Assembly: GCA_001897795.1 (NCBI GenBank) | Contig: MKUL01000065.1 | Location: 1 to 42,500, forward strand | DNA: 42,500 nucleotides | DNA from: Alphaproteobacteria bacterium 41-28 | Lineage (GTDB): Bacteria > Pseudomonadota > Alphaproteobacteria > UBA9655 | Direction: 5' to 3' | In this document: piece after piece, positions 1-8,188 of the stretch | Layout: every line of letters starts with the position of its first letter | Position numbering within the stretch: the stretch's first letter is position 1 | Translations under genes and position numbers: made by a program | The notes under the pieces: generated by a model | Database searches by the model: none | Seen by the model: only the letters and a program-made list of their open reading frames with translations | What the model was told of the DNA's origin: nothing

Positions 1-1
1 T

Positions 2-1120
2 GATTACATGATTCCTGCGTTCTTTGTGTTCTTAGATAAGATCCCTCTGACGTCCAATGGGAAGATCGATCGTAAGTCTTTAATAGGAGTTAATCTTTTT
101 TCTCCTAAAAATTTTGAAAATTCTTCTTACCACAGTATTTCTAAAACAACAGAATTAACGCTAATACGTATTTGGGAAAAAATTCTAAACACTTCAAACA
201 TTCCAACAGATCAGGGCTTCTTTACATTAGGTGGTAACTCTATATTATCTATTAGAATGCTTTTTTACATCCAAAATATTTTTTATTCTAATTTATCAAT
301 TACAGATATATTTAAAAACCAAACCATTGAATCATTGGCAATACTAATAAATAAAAAGCAGAGTAAAGAAGTCGATCCATATATCTTTTGCATAAATGAT
401 AGCAAGAAAAAAAACCCTTTGTTTATGATTCATCCAGTTGGTGGGCTTTCATATTGTTATCTAGGATTAAACCAATACATGGATAGGCCAATCTATGGGA
501 TTAATAGTCCAGAAGTTTTTGATCCTCCTAAACATTTTTCTTCAATAGAAGAAATATCTTGTTTTTATATTAGCATGATTAAAAAACTGTATCCTACTGG
601 TCCTTACTATATAGGAGGATGGTCAACTGGTGGGTTAATAGCTTATGAAATTGCTCAGCAGCTGTTCTCGAAAAAAGAAAAGGTAGAGCGTCTTTTATTG
701 ATTGACACAGAGTGTCCTGAAGATCTTCAAATAAATTCTTTAGAGCAAGACACGAATAAACATCTTCAAGAAATCATAGAACAGCCAGATAGTTCTAGAG
801 TATCTGCTATAATGTCTCGGCAAGTACTTGAATGGGAAAAAAAACTTAGGAAATACACATTAAAGGAGTATAATGGAAAGGCAATTTTCTTAGTAGCAAA
901 AAAGAGTGTCTTTTATCAAAAGAAAAATCCTTATGGGTGGGATAAATTTATAAAAGAACTCTGCATAACCGAAGTGCCCGGCACACATATGGAGCTATTT
1001 GATAACTCTTATATTCAATCAACCTGTGATATCATAGAGAAGTACTTAATTAAGGCAGAGGTGGGATCTAGAAGTAGGGCAGGTGGAGCAACCCCTTATA
1101 AAAGAGGACAGGTAGGATGA
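2..1120 (+). CDS. Nonribosomal peptide synthetase, C-terminal part (A-domain end, carrier, thioesterase); 5' end outside window
   Basis: The reading frame is open to the left edge, so this is the 3' end of a larger gene. Counting from the Met at position 8, the A10 motif of an adenylation domain (NGKIDRKSL, residues 17-25) is followed by a peptidyl-carrier domain with the phosphopantetheine serine in LGGNS (Ser78). A type I thioesterase domain follows: HPVGG near 142, the nucleophile motif GWSTGG with Ser206, Asp233 and His327 as the likely triad. This order is the usual termination module, which releases the finished peptide by hydrolysis or cyclisation. The last 19 residues (from Val352) do not look like thioesterase and coincide with the start of a probable group II intron fragment at 1061, so the true C-terminus has been replaced. 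The product cannot be named because the substrate-binding region is outside the window. Confidence 0.88.
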   Translation, partial: DYMIPAFFVFLDKIPLTSNGKIDRKSLIGVNLFSPKNFENSSYHSISKTTELTLIRIWEKILNTSNIPTDQGFFTLGGNSILSIRMLFYIQNIFYSNLSITDIFKNQTIESLAILINKKQSKEVDPYIFCINDSKKKNPLFMIHPVGGLSYCYLGLNQYMDRPIYGINSPEVFDPPKHFSSIEEISCFYISMIKKLYPTGPYYIGGWSTGGLIAYEIAQQLFSKKEKVERLLLIDTECPEDLQINSLEQDTNKHLQEIIEQPDSSRVSAIMSRQVLEWEKKLRKYTLKEYNGKAIFLVAKKSVFYQKKNPYGWDKFIKELCITEVPGTHMELFDNSYIQSTCDIIEKYLIKAEVGSRSRAGGATPYKRGQVG

Positions 1121-1285
1121 GCAGCTAAGACACAGGAGTGAGGCTAATAGTATAGCTAGTTCTAAGATAGAACCGGTTCAGGTCGTTACCCCTGTTGAGA
1201 GGCGCAGGTGATGGAGTTTTTATGAGAAAAAAGGCATCGTTGAAGAAACCTATGAAGCTGGAAAGAGTGTTTCCTATGTGGTAAG
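1061..1285 (+). mobile_element. Probable 5' fragment of a group II intron
   Basis: From 1061 the sequence starts with GTGGGA, close to the GTGYG consensus of group II intron 5' ends. It continues with purine-rich, structured DNA that I recognise as resembling domain I of bacterial group II introns: blocks such as GGCAGGTGGAGCAACC, GGATGAGCAG and GAACCGGTTCAGG. No reverse-transcriptase or maturase frame is present and the fragment stops where an IS3-family end begins at 1286. The assignment is by memory of similar intron leaders, so it is moderate. Insertion here would explain the foreign C-terminal tail of the upstream NRPS gene. Confidence 0.45.
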
Positions 1286-1469
1286 TGTACTGACCCCAAA
1301 AAAAGTGGACCATTTTTTCGAAAGATTTTGATAAAGCTAGATTCAATCAGAAAGGAAGAAAAAATGAAGAAAAAGATCAGCTCGTCGTTAAAATTAAAAA
1401 TAACCCTAGAAGTTTTTAAGGGCGATATGACAATAGGGGAACTTGTTTCAAAATATGCAGTTGGGCCAG
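1286..1469 (+). mobile_element. IS3-family left end with truncated orfA
   Basis: The stretch TGTACTGACCCCAAAAAAAG at 1286, followed by TGGACC, matches the style of IS3-group left terminal repeats. An ATG at 1364, about 5 bases after AGGAAGA, opens a frame reading MKKKISSSLKLKITLEVFKG and on to about residue 35, which is the N-terminal helix-turn-helix region of an IS3 OrfA. Similarity stops near 1469 (…YAVGP), after which unrelated sequence leads into the MFS gene. The rest of orfA, all of orfB and the right end are missing. A dead remnant. Confidence 0.7.
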
Positions 1470-1496
1470 CTCTTGGGGGCCACTTCAGAGGATTAT

Positions 1497-2782
1497 ATGA
1501 ACTTAAGACATACATTTAATATTTCTAAAAAGGTTATTTGTGCTTCTTCCATAGGAAACTTATTGGAAATGTACTCTTTCTCTCTTTTTGCAATGCTCCT
1601 CCCAGCCTTGACACCAATATTTTTCCCCTCTTCGGATCCTTTTGCCGCACTTTTGTCAGCTTATCTTGTTTTTTCTGTTGGATTCTTGCCTATCCTATTG
1701 GAGCGCTCTTTTTTGGCTATGTAGGGGATAAGTATGGCCGGCGAGTTGCTCTATCCTTCTCTTTATTAGGAATGGCTCTTAGTACTTTTGGTATAGGGTT
1801 CTTACCCTCCTATGCTGCTCTTGGTATTCTATCTCCCTTAATTCTCACTTTTTTGCGTCTTATTCAAGGCATATGTGCCGGAGGGGAGTGTATGGGAGGT
1901 GGTGTCTTTGTCGTTGAATCTATTTCAAGCTATAATCTTGGTTTTTTTGGTTCTTTGATAGCCGCATCAGGAACATTTGGAGCTCTGTTGGCATCCATCG
2001 TCAGTGTTTTTTTTGTGTCCTCCACTATGCCTCCTTGGGCTTGGAGGCTCCCTTTTCTTATTTCCATTTTTATAGGAATTGTGGGCTTATATTTGCGAAC
2101 GACGGTGGAGGAAAGCCCTTCCTTTAAGGCGTCTTTTTCTAAAGAAAAGTATAACCCTCTAAAAGAGCTCTTAGCTCATCACCTTATTCCCTTTTTATGC
2201 GCTATTGGAGTAGGAGCTTTGGGAACCGTCCCTTTTTATCTTGTCATCGGATTTCTAAACAGCTACTTAGTTTTTCTAAATGTTATAACGCTGGAAAACA
2301 GCGCAACTGTAAATTTGATTCTCCTGATTTTCTGTGCTTTTACAATACCCTTGGCTGGATATGTAGCTGATAAGGTAGGGTATGCAAGAACAATGGTTTT
2401 CTCTGCCCTCGCGTCTTTAATTTATGCTTATCCTTTTTTCCATGTTGTGTATGTGGGCTCTTTAGTTAATATCATTTTAGCTGAAACAACTTTTCTGGCA
2501 TTTTCACAACTCTTTGTGGCCCCGATTAATGCCTTTCTAACTCAACTTTTTCCTGTGCGTTCTCGATATACCGGTACAGCTTTTGGTTATTGTGTAGGAA
2601 TGGCATTATTTGGAGGAACAACACCTTATATTGCTTTGTCTCTCATAAATGGGTTGGGAAATGCTAAAAGTCCTTTCATCTATGTTATGCTTGTTTGCTT
2701 AATAGGATTAATGTCTGTCCTTTTTGGGAAGAATTATGTATCTCAAACAATTGACTATAAGCTGAAAGGAAGTGAGGCTTAA
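1497..2782 (+). pseudogene. MFS transporter (metabolite:H+ symporter type), frameshifted near 1690
   Basis: Start ATG at 1497, with AGAGGA about 5 bases upstream. The first frame encodes a typical symporter N-terminus (SIGNLLEMYSFSLFAMLLPA, then FFPSSDP) up to about SVGFL. The protein then continues in another frame with AYPIGALFFGYVGDKYGRR, the conserved loop 2-3 motif of the MFS, and runs as a normal 12-helix transporter to 2782. A single missing base around TTCTTGCCTATCC (about 1684-1695) explains the switch, because TTC TTG GCC TAT would restore FLAY. The family (ProP/ShiA/citrate-like) imports small metabolites or osmolytes with protons in the inner membrane; the substrate is unknown. 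The gene begins only about 28 bases after the IS3 remnant, so its native promoter may be lost. It is either a recent pseudogene or a sequencing error. Confidence 0.75.
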
Positions 2783-2847
2783 TTTAAAAAACAAAAACTA
2801 AAGAAAGCTTCAGATAGACCAAATTATTTCAAGGGGAGGGAAAAGAT

Positions 2848-3099
2848 ATGACTCAACCAAATAGATCGCTCAAAGCAACCCAATATAAAATTGTTCATTT
2901 TTTAGAGGAAGAAGTTGAGAGATTAAAATCAGAATATCAGGAGGATCTTCAAAGAAGGAATGTGAAACAGAAAAAGAATGATAAAAAACGGCGAAAACTC
3001 TCCCAAAAAATTGAATCCGTCCTCAAGTTACACTCCTTGGAGGCTGATATAAGAGAAGAGCTCCTTTCTCTTCAGCAACAAATCAAGGATTCTCTTTAA
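2848..3099 (+). CDS. Small coiled-coil protein, hypothetical
   Basis: 83 residues, very rich in Lys, Glu and Arg, with heptad-like spacing of Leu and Ile over almost the whole length, so probably a cytoplasmic coiled coil. A strong ribosome site (GGGGAGGG) lies about 8 bases before the ATG, which supports a real gene. It follows the MFS gene by 65 bases on the same strand and converges on the next MFS gene. No family recognised, and no function can be proposed from sequence. Confidence 0.6.
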   Translation: MTQPNRSLKATQYKIVHFLEEEVERLKSEYQEDLQRRNVKQKKNDKKRRKLSQKIESVLKLHSLEADIREELLSLQQQIKDSL

Positions 3100-3145
3100 A
3101 GAAACTTAAAAGGAAAATAAATTTAAAGAAAACCCGAGCAAAACT

Positions 3146-4408
3146 CTAAGGTCTCTCGGTTATAGGTGCAATGGTGAGAGATCTTCTCCTCCATGTAAAG
3201 TTGAGCATTAAAAATGCAACCCCTCCCACAAGGGCTGCTAGGGGAATTACCCATAGGGCATATGTATAAGCTCCGGTACCATAGAATCGTTGCCCCCCTG
3301 CTAATTCTCCAGACCAGAAATTATCCATAAGAGAACCTATAATGGTATGGAAAAAAATACCTCCGAGCATATTTATGCAATTTAAAAAAGCAATAGTTAC
3401 ATTTCTCATTTCAAGAGGAACAGCAGACGCTCCCATTGAGAACACTAATACTTGATAGCAACATAAAATCCCCACTATGAACATCATAGCTGAGAGAGTC
3501 ATATAACTAAGATTTCCATATGAAAGAAGCATAAACGCAAAAAGAGCTGCCATTAACATTCCGCAACCAGCTGTTATCTGGGAAGGGGCTTTGAACTTTT
3601 CAGAAAAGTAAGCTAAGAGAGGCCCACCTATCATCATTCCTGTAAAAATAGAAGACGTTATAAAAGAAGCATCTTCTTTTCCGAAGGAATAAACCTCCAT
3701 TAAATAAGAAATCCCCCATACATCAGCAAATCCTTCCAAAGGTCCCACCATCAAGAGAGTCCCCAAACCTATAAAAAGAAGAACGGGCATTGAGAAAAGA
3801 GATTTAAAATTTTTAAGGAGAGAAGAACTTTCCTGGTATGAGGTAGGAGGATAAGGTTTAATAGTAAGTAGAATAAAGCCCATCAGTACTATCCCACCAA
3901 GACCACTCATCAAGAGGATATTTTCCCATCCATAGAAGATTATAAATTGGCTAATAGGTTTGCCTCCATAAACAGCTCCCAGCAAACCTATAGTATTTGT
4001 CAGAGCAAACATCCTGGCATAAGTAGAAAAAGGAAACCATAGTGAAATAACTTTAAATGTTCCTAAAAAGCCAGCAGCAGAGCTCGCTCCAATTAAGAAA
4101 CGTGCAAAAATAGCAAGATACCAACTTTCTGCAGAATAAAATAAAAAGATTGAGGCAGAACAAATGAAGCAGCATACTGAAACAACAAGTTTTGGCCCAA
4201 ACCGATCGAGTAAGAGAGCCATTGGAATTTGCATTCCTGCATATCCATAGTAATACATAGAGGAAAGAAACCCAAACTCGGTGGCATCAATTTGAAACTT
4301 ATGCATAATTTCTGGAACACAGAGACCAGGAAAAACACGTATAATAAACTGGTAGGCAAAGAATAAAGCTGCAAAAAACCACATCGCCCAGACATGCAAA
4401 ACAGCCAT
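3146..4408 (-). CDS. MFS transporter, 12-helix, substrate unknown
   Basis: About 420 residues with the regular hydrophobic segments of a major facilitator. The helix 2-3 loop reads LLLDRFGPKLVV, a form of the GxxxDRxGxR motif, and the start MAVLHVWAMWFFAALFFAYQ is like the MFS_1 transporters common in Legionella and other intracellular bacteria. I place the start at the ATG at 4408, which has GAGGA 4 bases upstream and gives the usual short N-terminus. The frame is open to a TTG at 4465 without a clear ribosome site. The gene is intact, unlike the MFS gene at 1497. Substrate cannot be read from sequence; amino acid, phosphate-ester or nucleoside uptake from a host are all possible. Confidence 0.85.
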   Translation of the reverse strand: MAVLHVWAMWFFAALFFAYQFIIRVFPGLCVPEIMHKFQIDATEFGFLSSMYYYGYAGMQIPMALLLDRFGPKLVVSVCCFICSASIFLFYSAESWYLAIFARFLIGASSAAGFLGTFKVISLWFPFSTYARMFALTNTIGLLGAVYGGKPISQFIIFYGWENILLMSGLGGIVLMGFILLTIKPYPPTSYQESSSLLKNFKSLFSMPVLLFIGLGTLLMVGPLEGFADVWGISYLMEVYSFGKEDASFITSSIFTGMMIGGPLLAYFSEKFKAPSQITAGCGMLMAALFAFMLLSYGNLSYMTLSAMMFIVGILCCYQVLVFSMGASAVPLEMRNVTIAFLNCINMLGGIFFHTIIGSLMDNFWSGELAGGQRFYGTGAYTYALWVIPLAALVGGVAFLMLNFTWRRRSLTIAPITERP

Positions 4409-4648
4409 TTCTTCCTCATGTATAGTGTTGGTTAAGTTTTTAAAGAAAGTAAAGTTACTTTTCAAGCTGCAATTAAGGCTAACTCTTTATTATTAATGCG
4501 TTATAAAAATTTTTGAGTTCATAACTGATCTATAGTCCTTGAAAAGACAACCTAATGCTTTTTTCGACATTTTAATTTTATAATGCATTGAGAGCCAAAT
4601 GACTTTGAAATCCTTTACACAATCATGATTTAAGATAATAATGAAGAT

Positions 4649-4990
4649 ATGAATAAATCTACTGAATGCCTTTTAAATAAAAAATGTCAACCCTGCCAGG
4701 GCGGTGTGCCACCCCTACCATCTGAGGACATAGAACGGTTCTTAAAGGAGGTAGGAGGGGAATGGTCTCTCAATACAAGAGGCCATCTCTACAAAGAATA
4801 TAGGTTTAATGATTTTATGGGGCCTATGAATTTAGCCAATAAAATTGCCGCATTGGCTGAAAGAGAAGGTCATCATCCAGACCTTGCAATTTCTTGGGGA
4901 AGATGTGTTGTTGAAATATGGACCCACAAAATAAATGGGTTAACTGAAAGCGACTTTATTCTAGCCGCAAAAATTGATTCTTTGGCATAA
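4649..4990 (+). CDS. phhB: Pterin-4a-carbinolamine dehydratase
   Basis: 113 residues, the usual family length. The N-terminus has [17 protein letters not shown] and the active-site motif [20 protein letters not shown] lies near 70-90, followed by [14 protein letters not shown]. These are diagnostic for PCD/DCoH. The enzyme dehydrates 4a-hydroxytetrahydrobiopterin so that the cofactor of aromatic amino acid hydroxylases can be recycled; in bacteria without such hydroxylases it is often linked to molybdopterin or folate metabolism. ATG at 4649 follows a weak GAAG. It stands alone between divergent and convergent genes, with no hydroxylase in the window. Confidence 0.93.
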   Translation: MNKSTECLLNKKCQPCQGGVPPLPSEDIERFLKEVGGEWSLNTRGHLYKEYRFNDFMGPMNLANKIAALAEREGHHPDLAISWGRCVVEIWTHKINGLTESDFILAAKIDSLA

Positions 4991-5036
4991 CATGTATATA
5001 ATTTTCTGATAATCAAAAGTAAAGCTTTTGGCACAG

Positions 5037-5870
5037 CTATTGTTGGCATTTTTGACAATAATACGTTGCTCGCCCACCTTGAACAATCTTACTCAGAGGG
5101 GTGAGTCGGCAATGCTCACAGATCTCTTTTTCCCGGTTGTAAACTTTAAAGACATGCTGGAAGTATCCGGCTTTGCCATTAGGACGCGCATAATCTCGCA
5201 ACGTTGACCCACCTGCAGCAATAGCACGCCTTAACACATCTTGTAGTTCTTTCAATAACAGTGTGGTTTCAATTTGTGTGAGTGTATTCGCCAGACGTAA
5301 CGGAGAGAGTTTAGCCTGCCATAAGGCTTCAGACGCATAAACGTTCCCTACGCCTACAATAATTTTTTGATCAAGAAGAACCGTTTTAATGGGCCTGCTA
5401 CACAGTTTTAGTTGATCATAAAATATCGAAGCATTTAATTCTGGGTTATCGAGTGGCTCAGGGCCAAGTGTATTAAAGGGACTTATACTGTTTAGTTAAT
5501 CTGTAGCAGCCAATTGTAAAAAGCCAAAGCGTCGCGGATCACAATAAGTGATCTTATAGTTTGAGGTTGTAAAAATGACATGGTCATGAAGGCTCGTTCT
5601 TAAATAAGGTTGCTCAAGATTTTCAATAATTATACGCCCTGACATACCTAAATGCCAAATAAGAGTCATTCCGTGTTCAAAACCAATTAAGAGGTATTTT
5701 CCACGCCTTCTTACTGTTTGAATGGGATGGTGAGAAAGCTCATTCTTAAGATGAGGGGGGAGAGGATAACGTAAGTTTGACCTATTGAGCTGAACCTTAG
5801 AAATAGATGATCCTTCAAGTACAGACTTTAAAGCTTGGCAGGTAACTTCAACTTCAGGAAGCTCAGGCAT
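5037..5870 (-). pseudogene. mutM: Formamidopyrimidine-DNA glycosylase (MutM/Fpg) with an in-frame premature stop
   Basis: Read through, the frame gives about 277 residues, the normal MutM length. It begins MPELPEVE (catalytic Pro2, Glu3), has the loop lysine in RRGKYLL, DPRRFGFLQL, then GVGNVYASEALW, IAAGGSTLRDY, and a C-terminal CEHC…YYCQKC zinc finger. After FLQLAATD (residue 124) a TAA at 5496-5498 interrupts the same frame, and homology continues at once with LNSISPFNTLGPEPL. So a single nonsense change splits the gene, with no frameshift. MutM removes 8-oxoguanine and formamidopyrimidines from DNA. The truncated N-terminal piece lacks the helix-two-turn-helix and zinc finger and should be inactive. 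All other key residues are intact, so the loss looks recent, or the base is a sequence error. Confidence 0.9.
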
Positions 5871-5936
5871 AATGATAGAACCCCTCTTTAAAAGACAAGA
5901 ATGACAAGTGTACCCTATTAAATCAAACCTGATATT

Positions 5937-8126
5937 TCAAGAAGCAAGCCATTCATTTAATTTTGACCATCTTACATGCTTACTTTTTGCTTTAATTGCC
6001 AGAGCTATAGCTTTCTTTTGACCCACAATCACCACAAGGGTTTTTCCACGGGTTATTCCTGTATAAAGTAAATTACGTTGCAACATAGGATAATGTTGCA
6101 TCATTAAGGGAATGACTACGACAGGGTACTCAGATCCCTGAGCTTTATGAATGGTTGTCACATAAGCAAGAGTAATCTCATCTAATTCATCAAAATCATA
6201 CGGGATGGCTCTTTCTTCAAAGGTAATGGTGAGTTCTTTGAGCTCCGGGTCAACATGACTGATAAAACCTATATCCCCATTGTATGTTTCCTTCTCATAA
6301 TTATTAATGGTCTGCATAACCTTATCTCCTAAACAGAAGGTTGACCCAAATCTTTCAACTTTTAAAAGGGAGGTTGGATTAAGGACCCTTTGCAGTTCGC
6401 TATTCATAGCTCGTGCCCCGATGGATCCTCTATTCATAGGGCACAGAACTTGAATGTCTGTGAGAGACTTTAACCCAAAGCGCTGAGGAATACGGTACTG
6501 AATGATTTCTAAGATTTTACGAGTTGCTTCTTCAGGGTTTTGGGTTTCTATAAAATAGCAGTCTGACTCTTCCCTTCTCTCAGGGAACTTAGGCATAAGA
6601 CCTTTGTTGATTCGATGAGCGTTCATAATAATGCGACTTGAGGCGGCTTGGCGAAAGACTTCAGAAAGGCGTACAACAGGAATAGCATTTGATTGAATTA
6701 AATCTCTAAGAACGTTTCCTGGTCCTATGGAGGGAAGTTGATCAACATCTCCAATAAGAAACAAAGCTGATTCTTGGGAAAGAGCCTTTAAGACAGAGTT
6801 CATCAGAGGGATATCTACCATAGAGGTTTCATCAATAATGAGAAGTTGGCATGTGAGAGGAGAGTCTGGCCCTCGACTAAATCCTCCTGTTTTAGGGTCA
6901 ATCTCAAGAAGTCGATGAATGGTTTTAGCTCCCATTCCGGTACATTCTGAAAGTCTTTTGGCAGCTCGCCCTGTAGGAGCACAAAGGGAGATTTTTATTC
7001 CTTTTGCTAACAATATCGTAAGAAGGCTTTTTATGAGAGTAGTCTTTCCAACACCTGGTCCACCTGTAATCACGAGAACTTTTGAGGATAAAGCTTTTCT
7101 TATAGCTTCTTGCTGACTAGGAGAAAGTGTAAGCGATAATTTCTTCTCAACCCAAGGAATTGCCTTCTCAGCATCTATAGCTCCCCAGGATAACGTGCCC
7201 TGAAATATGTTTTTAAGGGTATTTGCCACAGAGCGTTCGGAATGATAAAGCCCCCGAAGGAAGATGCAATTCTCATTTTCTATTTTGTCCTGAATCAAGT
7301 CTTCGCTGCGAAGCTCTTCTCTAAGGGCTTTCTGCAAAATAGCTTGAGAAACTTCTAAAAGCTCCTCTGCTTTAGCTAGAAGTTCTTTCACAGGAAGAGC
7401 ACAATGACCTTCATCCATACTTTCCAGCAGAACATGATTTAAGCCTGCTTGAGTTCTTACAAGAGAATCTTTTTGAATTCCTATCTTTTGGGCAATTTTG
7501 TCTGCTGATAAAAATCCTATCCCCCTTACCTCTCGCGCTAGCTTATAAGGGTTTTCTCGAATGACCTGAATAGCGTGAACTCCAAAAGTCTTATAAATCC
7601 TTACAGCTCTAGATGTGCTTACGCCATATTGGTGGAGAAAGAGCATAATCTCCCGTACGGCTTTCTGATCTGCCCACCCCTTTACAATTAAAGAAGCTCT
7701 GTGAGGTCCTATCCCTTCGATTGTTTCTAGTTTTTCTGGAGCTTCTTCAATAACCTCAAAAACAGAGCCCTTAAAAGCTTGGACCAGCTTCTTAGCGTAA
7801 ACTGGCCCTATACCTTTGATCATCCCTGAACCTAGGTATTTTTCTATTCCTTCCTCCGTTGTAGGAGCAGAAGCTTTAATAAATTGAGCTTTAAACTGGG
7901 GACCATGAATCTTATTATTGACCCACATTCCTGATGCCTGAATATATTCTCCTGCAGAAATGGAACTAGAATGCCCCACCACCGTTACAAGATCTCTGTG
8001 CCCTCTTGTTTTAATCCTAAGAACACAATAACCGTTCTCTGGGTTATGATAGGTCACCCTTTCAACAATCCCTGAGAGAAATTCTGTTTCCTTTGCTGTG
8101 ACTAGAATTTGGTTCTGGATCTTCAT
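5937..8126 (-). CDS. recD2: RecD2-type 5'-3' DNA helicase
   Basis: 729 residues, normal for RecD2. An OB-like N-terminal region is followed by helix-hairpin-helix repeats (GMIKGIGPVYAKKL near 101, IEGIGPHRASLIVKG near 136, VRGIGFLSADKIAQKIG near 200). The SF1B motor comes next: Walker A GGPGVGKT at 355-362, LLIIDETSMVD for motif II, GDVDQLPSIGPG for motif III, and TTIHKAQGSEYPVVV plus LLYTGITRGKT near the end. This is the RecD2 (YrrC) class that acts without RecBC in replication-fork repair. ATG at 8126. It sits between mutM and the ABC exporter on the same strand, a possible repair-gene neighbourhood. Confidence 0.95.
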   Translation of the reverse strand: MKIQNQILVTAKETEFLSGIVERVTYHNPENGYCVLRIKTRGHRDLVTVVGHSSSISAGEYIQASGMWVNNKIHGPQFKAQFIKASAPTTEEGIEKYLGSGMIKGIGPVYAKKLVQAFKGSVFEVIEEAPEKLETIEGIGPHRASLIVKGWADQKAVREIMLFLHQYGVSTSRAVRIYKTFGVHAIQVIRENPYKLAREVRGIGFLSADKIAQKIGIQKDSLVRTQAGLNHVLLESMDEGHCALPVKELLAKAEELLEVSQAILQKALREELRSEDLIQDKIENENCIFLRGLYHSERSVANTLKNIFQGTLSWGAIDAEKAIPWVEKKLSLTLSPSQQEAIRKALSSKVLVITGGPGVGKTTLIKSLLTILLAKGIKISLCAPTGRAAKRLSECTGMGAKTIHRLLEIDPKTGGFSRGPDSPLTCQLLIIDETSMVDIPLMNSVLKALSQESALFLIGDVDQLPSIGPGNVLRDLIQSNAIPVVRLSEVFRQAASSRIIMNAHRINKGLMPKFPERREESDCYFIETQNPEEATRKILEIIQYRIPQRFGLKSLTDIQVLCPMNRGSIGARAMNSELQRVLNPTSLLKVERFGSTFCLGDKVMQTINNYEKETYNGDIGFISHVDPELKELTITFEERAIPYDFDELDEITLAYVTTIHKAQGSEYPVVVIPLMMQHYPMLQRNLLYTGITRGKTLVVIVGQKKAIALAIKAKSKHVRWSKLNEWLAS

Positions 8127-8188
8127 TCTTGGTCGTTAGCTCCGCTGAAGCAAGAAAAGTTTAAGCTAAGGTCAGCCATACATTGCGC

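Noticed and set aside
3127..3158. Imperfect stem between the coiled-coil gene and the MFS gene
   Set aside because: It has a bulge, overlaps the MFS stop codon and lacks a T run.
5014..5030. Small hairpin CAAAAG/CTTTTG between phhB and mutM
   Set aside because: Only 6 bp, no T run; likely chance in AT-rich DNA.
5037..5255. Separate small zinc-finger gene
   Set aside because: It is the C-terminal part of mutM in the same frame beyond the premature stop.
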